Counted from the stretch's first letter, positions 17,402 to 25,176 are shown. The stretch: 64,000 bases of DNA from JADGQN01 sp035315185 (GCA_035315185.1 DATFYE010000057.1:1-64000), one strand, 5' to 3'. The notes: generated from the sequence alone by a model not told the origin. Made by a program: numbers and translations.

Positions 17402-17426
17402 ATGGGAAAAGGGATCACTATCAAGA

Positions 17427-17470
17427 ATTAATCAATTCTTAACACTCGCTTAATAGAGATGTGTTATAAA
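17427..17470 (+). promoter_or_regulatory. Pho-box promoter upstream of phosphofructokinase
   Basis: Units ATTAATC (17427), CTTAACA (17438), CTTAATA (17449), 11 bp apart, then 9 bp and TATAAA (17465-17470). It points toward the phosphofructokinase gene 340 bp away. Confidence 0.8.
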
Positions 17471-17474
17471 ATCG

Positions 17475-17807
17475 GTCTAAGTCTACATTTCCTCTCCCGC
17501 GGTTGCGCGCCGGAACTCTGGTGAGAGGAACGATGAAAAACGCTCTTATGGCAAAGCGCGCGGGAACATGAGCTGGGAGAGGCCGCCTGGCCTCGGCAAT
17601 GCATCACGAATCAACCCGGCCGGAAGTAGCCAGATATACTCAAGATCTCCCGGGAACCCGTGAGCAGTACCGCGTCCAACTATATGTTTGAAGATTCTGT
17701 GTTGCAATTATCAGCTCAATAACATAAAACTTTGAAAATCAGCTGGTGTTGGCGAACACCAACATCCCGCATAGAGAAGGGGAAAACCAAAAAGAGGGGA
17801 ACGAGCT
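17475..17807 (+). other. Long structured leader or possible small RNA
   Basis: About 330 bases lie between the Pho promoter and the phosphofructokinase start. TTCCTCTC and GAGAGGAA can pair around a GC-rich loop near 17490-17530, and GGTGTT/AACACC forms a second hairpin near 17745-17760. A tiny frame (17533-17571, 12 residues, MKNALMAKRAGT) follows GAGAGGAAC. It could be an untranslated leader, a peptide-coding leader, or an independent RNA. No known riboswitch class was recognised. Confidence 0.3.
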
Positions 17808-18929
17808 ATGGCGCAGCACGTAGGAATTATCACCAGCGGAGGGGATTGTCCGGGGCTCAATGCAGTGATCCGGGCTCTCGGTAAAGGCGGCCAGGATGCT
17901 TACGGTATGCATGTCATCGGCTTCCTCAACGGGTTTCGCGGCCTGGTACAGGATCGCAGCATGGAACTGGACGATCGGACCCTGTCGGGCATTCTGACGT
18001 ACGGCGGCACGATCCTGGGGACAAGCCGCGACAAGCCCAACCGCATGACCATAGGGGACAAGACGCGCGACATGACCGATGCGATCTTAGATACCTATCA
18101 TCGCCACCACCTCGACGCGCTGGTATGCCTCGGGGGCGCGGGTACACAGAAGAACGCGCTGCTGCTCAAAAACGCCGGCCTGAACGTGGTGACGCTCCCG
18201 AAGACCATCGATAACGACGTTGCTATGACCGATACGTGCGTCGGGTTCGACACGGCCGTGAGTATTGCGACGGAGGCAATTGACCGTCTCCATTCCACGG
18301 CCACCAGCCACAACCGCATCATCGTCGTGGAGGTCATGGGACATCGGGCTGGCTGGCTGGCCCTTGAGGCCGGCACGGCCGGTGGGGCTGACGTGATCCT
18401 GATTCCGGAAATCCCCTATCGGGTAGAGCGTGTTGCTCAGGCCATTCGCGAACGAACCCGTAAAGGAAAGCGGTTCAGCATTGTGGTAGCGGCTGAGGGC
18501 GCCATGTCACAACGCGACGCCAGGACGATCGAGAAACTGGCAATGAAGAAACGTAACGCCGAAAGCAAGCAAATAAGGCAGAAGGCATCCGATCAACTCA
18601 GCGCTTTCCACGAAGCGCACGTGGGGCACACCATTCAGCTCACCAAGCAACTGGAGGCATTGACAGGACAGGAATCCCGCCTGACGATCCTGGGTCATCT
18701 GCAGCGCGGGGGCACGCCTTCGGCTGCAGACCGTGTGCTGGCCACGTGGTTGGGGACGCGCTGCGTGCGCCTACTGACCGAGGAGCAGTACGGCGTTATG
18801 CTTGGCGTGCAGGGCCAGGAGATTAAGCCTGTTCCTCTCGCCGACGTAGCAGGCAAAAAGAAGTTCGTGCCGCCCGATCATCCTCTGGTCCAGAGCGCCC
18901 GCCTCGTCGGTACCTGTTTCGGGGATTGA
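17808..18929 (+). CDS. pfkA: 6-phosphofructokinase, atypical GGAGTQK subfamily
   Basis: A 373-residue enzyme of the phosphofructokinase family, which phosphorylates fructose 6-phosphate at C1. Clear motifs: ITSGGDCPGLNAVIR (phosphoryl-donor loop), LPKTIDNDVAMTD (catalytic D of TIDND), MGHRAGWLAL and the end LQRGG. The donor-site sequence is LGGAGTQKN where ATP-type enzymes have GGDGS and pyrophosphate-type enzymes have GGDD; the first Asp is Ala here, while Gly at the next position argues for ATP rather than PPi. The donor should be tested. GGAACGAG may serve as ribosome site. A Pho box 340 bp upstream and methylglyoxal synthase downstream suggest a sugar-phosphate bypass under phosphate stress. 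Confidence 0.88.
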   Translation: MAQHVGIITSGGDCPGLNAVIRALGKGGQDAYGMHVIGFLNGFRGLVQDRSMELDDRTLSGILTYGGTILGTSRDKPNRMTIGDKTRDMTDAILDTYHRHHLDALVCLGGAGTQKNALLLKNAGLNVVTLPKTIDNDVAMTDTCVGFDTAVSIATEAIDRLHSTATSHNRIIVVEVMGHRAGWLALEAGTAGGADVILIPEIPYRVERVAQAIRERTRKGKRFSIVVAAEGAMSQRDARTIEKLAMKKRNAESKQIRQKASDQLSAFHEAHVGHTIQLTKQLEALTGQESRLTILGHLQRGGTPSAADRVLATWLGTRCVRLLTEEQYGVMLGVQGQEIKPVPLADVAGKKKFVPPDHPLVQSARLVGTCFGD

Positions 18930-19116
18930 AGGTAACCCTGATGCCGCCTGTCAAGAGAAAGAGCCTGCGGCTCATAATGGTCGATGAAATCAGTTTGCCG
19001 ACAAGTCTTCATCTCATCGGCTATAAATCTTTTTGAGGACTTTTCGCGCCTTTTTTAACCTATTGATTTACTGCTTGCCCATTCACAAATGAGACGCGGA
19101 AAATAGAGGAGGTAGT

Positions 19117-19587
19117 ATGGAGGCAATAAAAACGCTAGCCCTGGTTGCACATGACAACCGCAAGAAAGATTTGATCGAGTGGTTTGAATATAACTACCGA
19201 TCCCTGGTGAAGCATAAACTCGTTTCCACCGGCACAACGGGGAGGCTGATCGAGGAAGTGATTCAGAGGAAGCTGACGGAAGAGCACTTTGACTACCACA
19301 TAGATCGATTGAAGTCAGGCCCTTTAGGTGGCGACCAGCAGCTGGGCGCCATGATCACTGAAGGCAAGATCGACGCGGTCATCTTCCTCTGGGATCCGAT
19401 GGAGCCCCATCCACACGACGTGGACGTGAAGGCCTTACTGCGGATTGCCGTGCTCTACAACATACCCATCGCCTGCAACCGGGCAACGGCCGATTTTATC
19501 ATGTCGTCTCCCCTGATGAATGAAATGTACACACCCATAGTGCGGGATTACGACTCTTACACCAAACGGCCCGTGGAGCTGGAGTGA
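19117..19587 (+). CDS. mgsA: Methylglyoxal synthase
   Basis: A 156-residue enzyme converting dihydroxyacetone phosphate to methylglyoxal and free phosphate. Motifs: LVAHDNRKKDL, the phosphate-binding STGTTG, GPLGGDQQLG with the catalytic Asp, and FLWDPMEPHPHDVDVKALLR with the catalytic His; NIPIACNRATADF closes the site. The family is known to be inhibited by phosphate and to act when phosphate is short, which fits its place beside Pho-regulated genes. GAGGAGG precedes the ATG. It follows phosphofructokinase by 187 bp; no separate Pho box is seen, so it may share that transcript. Confidence 0.94.
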   Translation: MEAIKTLALVAHDNRKKDLIEWFEYNYRSLVKHKLVSTGTTGRLIEEVIQRKLTEEHFDYHIDRLKSGPLGGDQQLGAMITEGKIDAVIFLWDPMEPHPHDVDVKALLRIAVLYNIPIACNRATADFIMSSPLMNEMYTPIVRDYDSYTKRPVELE

Positions 19588-19792
19588 ACCTCCTTATATA
19601 GCCACCGGCACACGGAACCAGGGCGCTGCAGCGAGGGCAGGAGCATGTCAGGTCTTGTGAGCCGACAAGGATGAAACCTATTGTATTACATAAATTGCTT
19701 TAATAGTTATATTATATGACAAAATAGCTTTTATTGTATCTTAAAGATAACGTTCTGCAACTCCGTCCTGCGAGTCTCGGGCGTCGCCAAAA

Positions 19793-19819
19793 ATATGCTG
19801 CAGTTTTGCTGCAGTTTTG
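19793..19819 (+). repeat. 11-bp direct repeats (TTTTGCTGCAG)
   Basis: The motif TTTTGCTGCAG occurs fully at 19804-19814, preceded in phase by TATGCTGCAG and followed by TTTTGCGG. It differs by two transitions from the TTTTACTACAG repeats on the other side of the tRNA fragment. Such repeats resemble arm sites of tyrosine integrases near an att site. Confidence 0.45.
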
Positions 19820-19840
19820 CGGTATACTGTAAAAAACGTT

Positions 19841-19879
19841 GCGCCCGTAGCTCAGATGGATAGAGCGTTGGCCTCCGAA
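19841..19879 (+). pseudogene. 5' fragment of tRNA-Arg (anticodon CCG)
   Basis: GCGCCCG (acceptor), TA, a D-arm (GCTC, loop AGATGGAT, AGAGC), then TTGGC and loop CTCCGAA with anticodon CCG. The next bases are ATCTAA instead of the expected GCCAA, so the gene stops at the end of the anticodon loop. A promoter-like TATACT lies upstream. The break point in the anticodon loop is a common integrase target. The fragment cannot make a working tRNA. Confidence 0.75.
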
Positions 19880-19996
19880 ATCTAAGTGGCGGATTTTGTA
19901 GAGCTCGAAAATACTGGCCAAGCTGCTGATATTACTTGATAACAAAACGAAACAGCGCCCGTAAGGTTTTGACAAAATACCCTCCTTTTTAGCGCT

Positions 19997-20029
19997 TTTT
20001 ACTACATTTTTACTACAGTTTTACTACAG
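19997..20029 (+). repeat. Three tandem 11-bp repeats (TTTTACTACAG)
   Basis: TTTTACTACAT (19997), TTTTACTACAG (20008) and TTTTACTACAG (20019). They lie 118 bp after the tRNA fragment and are related to the repeat before it. Likely arm-type recombinase sites left by an element. Confidence 0.5.
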
Positions 20030-20173
20030 TCCCCTTTTGATAAACTGCCTCATGCCGAGGAAGGAGTTCTCCTTATCAACGGCAAAAGATCTTCACGCAA
20101 GTCGCAATATCGTATTCATCGTGAGGACGGTCAGGAGCGGAGCGCCCTATTCAAAAACAGCTCTTGAGTAACG

Positions 20174-20233
20174 ATGACCTATGATCCGGAACACATGCAT
20201 GAACGGCCGGTCAGCGAACGCGACGATTCGTAG
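20174..20233 (+). pseudogene. Copy of the zinc-ribbon protein tail
   Basis: The frame MTYDPEHMHERPV then SERDDS and stop repeats the C-terminal coding sequence of the gene at 16917-17294. Thirty-nine bases are identical (20173-20211 versus the reverse strand of 16972-17010). No start or cysteine pairs precede it, so it is only a fragment. Confidence 0.6.
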
Positions 20234-20327
20234 CTACCAGCGTTTTTCTGCGCGTCAGCAGGAAAGGTTCCTCTGTACCTTTCACCCCTCTCGAGAAGGA
20301 GCAAGGCCACACGAGAATTCCCGCAAT

Positions 20328-20371
20328 TTTAACCAGATCGTCACATCATTGTAACACTCCCATGGCACACT
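20328..20371 (+). promoter_or_regulatory. Pho-box promoter for gspG
   Basis: Units TTTAACC (20328), CGTCACA (20339), TGTAACA (20350), 11 bp apart, then 9 bp and CACACT (20366-20371). About 315 bp of leader follow before gspG. Confidence 0.78.
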
Positions 20372-20438
20372 ACTGATGCGTTTCGTCCGGTGTGTCAATG
20401 CAGGCCTTGCCTCCCCCTACCCCGAACCTGTGTTGCGG

Positions 20439-20460
20439 GGAGCCCCGCCCCCGGGGCTCC
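20439..20460. terminator. Strong hairpin in the gspG leader
   Basis: GGAGCCCCG and CGGGGCTCC form a perfect 9-bp stem around CCCC. No T-run follows. Between the Pho promoter and gspG it may act as an attenuator or just as a stable RNA fold. Confidence 0.45.
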
Positions 20461-20687
20461 GCACCGGTTCTCCTTGACGGTCACGGCGGTTCGCGGCGGC
20501 GGCGCGAGGCTAAACGCGGCATGACGGGCAACGTACCTGCACGGAACCGACAGAGAGACGCTTCGGAGGAGCATCAGGCAAGCCATCTGAAGCATGGTGT
20601 AATCGCGAGATTGACCGATGAGCGACATGTAGACGTGGAACTCTGCGCGCAAAGGGCACAGAAGTACGATCGATACAAGGAAGGTAT

Positions 20688-21116
20688 ATGGCAACACAAA
20701 GGCACCACGTGAAGGATAACCGAGGGTTCACCCTGGTTGAACTCCTCGTCGTCATGGCGATCATAGCGCTTCTGGCAGCGCTTGTCGGACCAAAACTCTT
20801 TCCCAAGCTCGGCAAAGGCAAGCAGTCCGCAGCAAAGGCGCAGATCGAGCTGATCGGCCAGGCGCTGGATCAGTTCCGGCTCGATGTGGGCAGATATCCC
20901 ACGACCCAGGAAGGCCTGAACGCCCTGATGGTGAACCCGGGAGTCGACAACTGGGAAGGCCCGTACCTGAAAAAAACCCTGCCCCCAGACCCGTGGGGCA
21001 AGCCTTACCAGTATCTGTGTCCCGGCACTCACGGGGAGTACGATCTTTACTCGTACGGGCGGGATGGTAATCCGGGAGGCGAAGGCGAGGATAAAGATGT
21101 CACCAGCTGGGAATAG
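20688..21116 (+). CDS. gspG: Type II secretion major pseudopilin GspG
   Basis: A 142-residue class III prepilin-like protein. A basic leader (MATQRHHVKDNRG) ends at the peptidase site G|FTLVELL, with E at position +5, followed by a hydrophobic helix (VVMAIIALLAALVGP). The soluble part has the GspG signatures RYPTTQEGLNALM, GPYLKK, PPDPWGKPYQY and the calcium-loop end YDLYSYGRDGNPGG. It forms the piston-like pseudopilus in the periplasm. It is a lone T2SS gene here; gspC is 7 kb away and the rest is outside the window. The Pho box upstream suggests a phosphate-starvation secretion system analogous to Hxc of P. aeruginosa. Confidence 0.93.
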   Translation: MATQRHHVKDNRGFTLVELLVVMAIIALLAALVGPKLFPKLGKGKQSAAKAQIELIGQALDQFRLDVGRYPTTQEGLNALMVNPGVDNWEGPYLKKTLPPDPWGKPYQYLCPGTHGEYDLYSYGRDGNPGGEGEDKDVTSWE

Positions 21117-21302
21117 ACTGCGCAAACAAGAAGAGCGCTGAGGATTTTGTCTCCGGCGAGCTTCGTGCTCATGCCCTTCGTGATCGGCATGTGGCGTTTC
21201 CGCTTCGAATAGGTATGGTGTCTCCCCCTGCTGGCAGCGAACAGATGCTCTCTTTCTTTCCGTAGTCGTGGCCTTTGGGCGGTATGGTGAAGGAATGGTG
21301 CG

Positions 21303-23045
21303 CTAGATATTGGTCGTAGAAAAACCCCGGGGTAATTCGATGATTATCGTTGTACCGGTATCTCGACTGCTCTGAACGTCAATGGTGCCGCTGTGGAGGA
21401 GGACGATATGTTTTACGATGGAGAGGCCGAGGCCTGTCCCGCCGATCTTTCTCGAACGAGACTTGTCGACCACGTAGAACCGTTCGAAAATGCGCGGGAT
21501 ATCTTTTTCCGGGATGCCTATACCCGTGTCCCTGACCTGGACCGTAACCTTGCCATCCGTTGGCTGAAGGGAAAGGGTTATCCCCCCTTCCTCCGTATAC
21601 TTGATCGCATTGTCGATGAGGTTAACAAACATCTGTTCCAGCTTAAATGAATCAGCCTGTATGCCGGGCAGCCCTCTGGCGGCCTCGAGCGAGAACGTCA
21701 GCCCTTTCTCTTTCAGCCGATGGTCAAACATGTGCAGAATGTTTTGTACCAGTCGCTTGAGATCGACTTTCTCCGGCAGGAGCTCTTCCTTTTCCTCCAG
21801 TTCAGACAGGAGCAGCAGGTCAGCGACAATGTTGATGAGCCGCTCAGTGCTCCTCTTTATGATGTTGAGGTAATGCTTCCCGTGACCATCGACCTCCACT
21901 CCCAGCGTCTCCACGAAGCCCTTTACCACCGTGAGCGGGGTCCTGAGCTCATGGGAGACATTGACCACAAAATCTTTCTTGACACGCTCCAGCTTCTTGA
22001 TCTCTGTGATGTCGTGAAAAACGGAAACAGTCTTTTCTTCAGGCTCGATAAACGTGACATTGCATAGATAGGTATTCTCAGGCAGTTCTACCTCGCCGGT
22101 GCAACCCTTTCTCTCCCTCCGTACTTTTTCGAGTAACGGAGTGAAATCAACGTTTCTGAATACTTCCCAGTAAACCTTACCCTCCGCCTGATCCGTACCG
22201 GCAAGCATTTTGAAGCTCTCGTTACAGCGAAGAATCACGCCTCTCCTGTCGAGCACAACGAGCCCTTCCTTGAGGGAAGAAATGATGGCATCCAGCTCTT
22301 CTCTTTCTCTGGATAACTGCGAGAAGGAACTGCTGAGCTGCTCGGTCATATGATTGAAGGTGGAGGCAAGAGCTCCGATTTCATCCCGGTTCTTCAAAAA
22401 AACACGCGCGCTCAGGTCACCCGAACTTACTCTGATGGCGCCTGCCACCAGCTCCTTGATCGGCGTGGAAACGCTGTTGGAAAAGACAAGGGCACCGATG
22501 AGCGAGAGGAGAGCGATGACGAGGGCGACCTTGAGGATGTCTATTTTGAGGCTAAAGAGAAGGCTTTCAATCTGCGTGACGGATAGGCTTGTTCTCAGTA
22601 CCCCGACGACTCTCCCTTTTTCCCGCAAGGGGATTGCCACGTAGAGCATCTCTTGATCTCCGGTAGTACTGTACCGGAGGGCGTGGCCGATCTTACCGGA
22701 GCGAGCCTCCACCACTTCCGCAAGAGCCTTCTGATTCTCCATTCCTTCTGGGTCTTCCTGCGAGTCGGCGAGCACAACGCCCTTCGCATCGATAATCGTA
22801 ATGTCAAGATTCGTTTCCTTGCCCGTGTCTCTGACAAGCTCTTCCAACTCGTCGATGCTGCTCTTGTCAAGCAGCGGCACCACTGCCGATCTAAGGGCAA
22901 CGCTAACGTTTTGGAGCCGATCGGTCAGAGTTTCGGTGTAGTACTGTCGTATCGTGTTGAACGAGAAAAGGAATATCAACGTGGAAAGCGCTAGGATTAT
23001 AAAAAGGTACCAGCCGCATACCTTGGGAAAGAGGGATCGGCTCAT
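21303..23045 (-). CDS. phoR: Phosphate sensor histidine kinase PhoR
   Basis: A 580-residue kinase. Order: TM1 (about 13-30), a periplasmic PAS-like sensor region, TM2 (about 170-190), HAMP (about 192-245, STPIKELVAGAIRVSSGDL), a cytoplasmic PAS domain (about 252-345), HisKA with FVVNVSHELRTPLT, then N box NLIDNAIKYT, G1 DTGIGIP, F box FERFYVVD and G2 GGTGLGLSIV. This is the domain order of PhoR-type kinases. It overlaps phoB by 4 bp, and both probably respond to phosphate through PstSCAB-PhoU. It is expected to be autoregulated by the Pho box ahead of phoB. Confidence 0.9.
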   Translation of the reverse strand: MSRSLFPKVCGWYLFIILALSTLIFLFSFNTIRQYYTETLTDRLQNVSVALRSAVVPLLDKSSIDELEELVRDTGKETNLDITIIDAKGVVLADSQEDPEGMENQKALAEVVEARSGKIGHALRYSTTGDQEMLYVAIPLREKGRVVGVLRTSLSVTQIESLLFSLKIDILKVALVIALLSLIGALVFSNSVSTPIKELVAGAIRVSSGDLSARVFLKNRDEIGALASTFNHMTEQLSSSFSQLSREREELDAIISSLKEGLVVLDRRGVILRCNESFKMLAGTDQAEGKVYWEVFRNVDFTPLLEKVRRERKGCTGEVELPENTYLCNVTFIEPEEKTVSVFHDITEIKKLERVKKDFVVNVSHELRTPLTVVKGFVETLGVEVDGHGKHYLNIIKRSTERLINIVADLLLLSELEEKEELLPEKVDLKRLVQNILHMFDHRLKEKGLTFSLEAARGLPGIQADSFKLEQMFVNLIDNAIKYTEEGGITLSLQPTDGKVTVQVRDTGIGIPEKDIPRIFERFYVVDKSRSRKIGGTGLGLSIVKHIVLLHSGTIDVQSSRDTGTTIIIELPRGFSTTNI

Positions 23046-23725
23046 GCTTCCACTTTATACCCAACGCCCCTCATGTTCTTGATCAGCCCTGAGGCCGCCC
23101 CCAGCTTCTCGCGCAGGTGCTTGATGTGCACATCCACCGTCCTGTCCACGACGGTCTTGTCGTTCCCCCACAGATAGTCAAGAATTTTGTCCCTGGAAAA
23201 GACCCAGCCCCTCTTTGAGGCGAGCAGCCGCAGAATGCGAAATTCAGTTGAAGTCAATTCGACCTTCCTGCCTTGCACGCACACCTCATGCTTTTGGAAA
23301 TCGAGAGACAGAATGCCTTCTATGTCGAGTCTCGGCGCCTCTTCCGCAGGCGACCCGGATCGTCTCAGAACCGCTTTTACCCTCGCGACGAGTTCGCCTG
23401 GCGAAAAAGGTTTCGTCACGTAATCGTCCGCTCCGAGTTCGAGGCCCAGGATCCTGTCGGTCTCTGTCACACGTGCGGTGAGCATGATGACCGGAGTGAC
23501 GGCGAATCTATCCGATTTCCTCAGGAACTTGCAGACTTCAAATCCATCCGCATCCGAAAGCATGAGGTCCAGAATTATCAGATCAGGAACTTCCGAGTGG
23601 AGAAAATGATAAAAATCTTCGGCGGTAAGAAACTCGCGGACCCTGAAACGGTTTTTCTGGAGATGCACCGAAACGAGCTCCAGAATGTCGGCTTCGTCGT
23701 CAACAACGGCTATTAGCTCATTCAT
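23042..23725 (-). CDS. phoB: Phosphate response regulator PhoB
   Basis: A 227-residue OmpR/PhoB regulator. The receiver has the acidic pair VVDDEAD, phospho-acceptor D in LIILDLMLSDADG and K in YVTKPFSPGEL. The C-terminal winged helix includes VELTSTEFRILRLLA, VFSRDKILDYLWG, VDRTVDVHIKHLREKLG and GVGYKVEA. It overlaps phoR. A Pho box directly upstream implies positive autoregulation. It is the likely factor that binds the Pho boxes in the window, though an orphan homologue at 54788 could share that role. Confidence 0.92.
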   Translation of the reverse strand: MNELIAVVDDEADILELVSVHLQKNRFRVREFLTAEDFYHFLHSEVPDLIILDLMLSDADGFEVCKFLRKSDRFAVTPVIMLTARVTETDRILGLELGADDYVTKPFSPGELVARVKAVLRRSGSPAEEAPRLDIEGILSLDFQKHEVCVQGRKVELTSTEFRILRLLASKRGWVFSRDKILDYLWGNDKTVVDRTVDVHIKHLREKLGAASGLIKNMRGVGYKVEA

Positions 23726-23738
23726 CGTTTGGCCCTTA

Positions 23739-23793
23739 ATTGTAACGGTCGGATGTTAAGGTGGCTTGTACGTGCAGTTAATTTTTGGTTAAC
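23739..23793 (-). promoter_or_regulatory. Pho-box promoter for phoB-phoR
   Basis: Minus-strand units GTTAACC (23787), ATTAACT (23776), a degenerate GTACAAG (23765) and CTTAACA (23754), 11 bp apart, then 9 bp and TACAAT (23739-23744). Its first two units and -10 nearly equal those of the proximal pstS box. Confidence 0.8.
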
Positions 23794-23821
23794 AGTGCAT
23801 GGATCGAGGCAATCGGCCGCG

Positions 23822-24268
23822 CTACCGTAGTGGATCATTCACGGCGCCCTTCGGCCTCTCGCCGTTCAGCGCCTCGAAGATACAGGCCACCGCTTCCAGG
23901 GTTATCGCACGTCGAACCTCGTCGCCGGCATCTGCGGGGTGCGGTGTGGAAAGCGGCTCGTGCTGAATGCTGGTAAACCATATGCGATTCTCGGTGCATG
24001 CCTCCACGTCGACATTCTCGGAGCGCTCGAAGGTACCGGCAATGATCTTTAAACGGGGACATGCATTAACAAATAAACAATCGATTACGTCCGGCATGCC
24101 TATTATGAGTGCGTCTGCTTCTCGGGCACGCTTCAGCACCTCTCCACGAGGTAGCGGCTCGCGTGTCATGTTGGGAATCACACGGAAGCTATGGCTCAGC
24201 AGCTCAAGCACTTCGGTGTGGATCCAGTGGGTGATGACCACACAGGGTTGCACGGAATCAGTCGTCAT
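23822..24268 (-). CDS. Internally deleted phosphite-dehydrogenase-like protein
   Basis: A 148-residue protein. Residues about 9-112 resemble the N-terminal part of PtxD/D-2-hydroxyacid dehydrogenases: VVITHWIHTEVLELLSHSF, MPDVIDCLFVNACPRLKIIAG and FERSENVDVEACT. Residues about 115-148 (RRAITLEAVACIFEALNGER then PKGAVND) resemble the last helix of the same family. The whole NAD-binding Rossmann domain and its catalytic Arg, Glu and His are missing, so it cannot oxidise phosphite. The frame is intact and a four-unit Pho box drives it, so it may be expressed. Either it is a decaying gene or a small protein with a new role. Confidence 0.7.
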   Translation of the reverse strand: MTTDSVQPCVVITHWIHTEVLELLSHSFRVIPNMTREPLPRGEVLKRAREADALIIGMPDVIDCLFVNACPRLKIIAGTFERSENVDVEACTENRIWFTSIQHEPLSTPHPADAGDEVRRAITLEAVACIFEALNGERPKGAVNDPLR

Positions 24269-24280
24269 GCTTTAAACGAT

Positions 24281-24335
24281 ACTGTTGCTGCAGATTGTTA
24301 AGAAAAAATTAAGATACTATGAAGAGTCGGTTAAT
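24281..24335 (-). promoter_or_regulatory. Pho-box promoter for the PtxD-like gene
   Basis: Units ATTAACC (24329), CTTCATA (24318), CTTAATT (24307), CTTAACA (24296), 11 bp apart on the minus strand, then 9 bp and AACAGT (24281-24286). A close relative of the distal pstS box. Confidence 0.82.
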
Positions 24336-24401
24336 TCATGAGGAAACGTTGTTCCGTTCGCCGAAAAAAATGCTCGGGATGCACCATGGTACTATGTCGT
24401 G

Positions 24402-24968
24402 TTACGGCTGGGCTATGCCACGATCGCTAAGTCCCGAGCTCTCGCGGGACGTCAGTGATGAGGGACTGGATCCAAACCAGCTTACTTTCCTCTCATCGAA
24501 TTCAGCAATGGGCTTGAGAAGTCTTGCTTCGCGGCTGGGAACGGTTTGGGGGACCACGTCGTATACCTTCCACTCGCCTTCCGGCATCTGTATTCGCAGG
24601 AGGGCGTGATCTTCAAACAAGGCATGCACGATCAGAATGCGGACTGGGTATGGATAGCCGAGCCGCTTCAAAGTTCCCATCATGAAAACCGTGATGTCCT
24701 CGCAATCGCCGGAGAAACCCTTCTGGATAAACTCCTTCGGGGTGTCCCAGTGGTCCTGTATTTCCATCCGGTAGGTGGCGAGAGTGCGAAACTGGGTCAG
24801 AATGGAATGGACCTGGCTTTCCGACCATCCCTCTCTCCGGATTCTCATTTGCCACTCTTCGATCTTTTCCCGGTAGACGGGATGGATTCTTTCCCGGTCG
24901 GTAGTCTCCGTCGTAGCGCAGCCCCAGGTAAAGAGAAAGAGGAACAAGGTCCAATAGAAGAATCGCAT
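24402..24968 (-). CDS. Transglutaminase-like cysteine protease lipoprotein
   Basis: A 188-residue protein with a lipoprotein signal (WTLFLFLFTWGC, lipobox Cys about residue 17). The core fits the bacterial transglutaminase-like cysteine proteinase group: GDCEDITVFMMGTLKRLGY holds the catalytic Cys, VHALFEDHALLRI the His, and VYDVV the Asp region. Enzymes of this group act on cell-surface proteins. It probably sits on the inner leaflet of the outer membrane. No Pho box is seen upstream; an interspersed repeat with a hairpin separates it from the subtilase gene. Confidence 0.78.
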   Translation of the reverse strand: MRFFYWTLFLFLFTWGCATTETTDRERIHPVYREKIEEWQMRIRREGWSESQVHSILTQFRTLATYRMEIQDHWDTPKEFIQKGFSGDCEDITVFMMGTLKRLGYPYPVRILIVHALFEDHALLRIQMPEGEWKVYDVVPQTVPSREARLLKPIAEFDERKVSWFGSSPSSLTSRESSGLSDRGIAQP

Positions 24969-25032
24969 TCCATCTTTCTTATCGGCGCGTGCGAGAAATG
25001 ACTTAAAGGTCTTGTATGCCTTGGGGGTGCAA

Positions 25033-25162
25033 GGTACTTACTACACCACGCGAAGCGCCGGCATGTGTCCGGAACAGAATCTCCACTGTTCCGGACACGA
25101 TACGGTCCCTTCTCGCTGGAGCACCTCTCTGCCAACTCTGTGTCTCTAGCGAAGCGGGTGGT
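25033..25162 (+). repeat. Interspersed hairpin repeat, copy A
   Basis: A roughly 130-bp element: CTACACCACGCGAAGCG, then a hairpin GTGTCCGGAACAG (25065-25077) with CTGTTCCGGACAC (25086-25098), then a variable part and CTCTAGCGAAGCGGGTGGT. Further copies are at 41161-41279 (same strand) and 47101-47222 (opposite strand). All are intergenic. Confidence 0.7.
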
Positions 25163-25176
25163 ACGCGAAAATAGTC

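Larger units (their letters stand above)
19588..20327. other. Gene-poor stretch with remnants of an integration event
   Basis: No credible full gene. It contains the truncated tRNA-Arg, two sets of 11-bp repeats and a zinc-ribbon tail copy, all listed separately. A short AT-rich segment around 19680-19740 precedes the tRNA fragment. I read it as the scar of an element that integrated in a tRNA gene. Confidence 0.5.

Noticed and set aside
20392..20712. Plus-strand frame of 106 codons before gspG
   Set aside because: It runs through the GC-rich hairpin of the gspG leader, is compositionally odd, and has no ribosome site; treated as leader.
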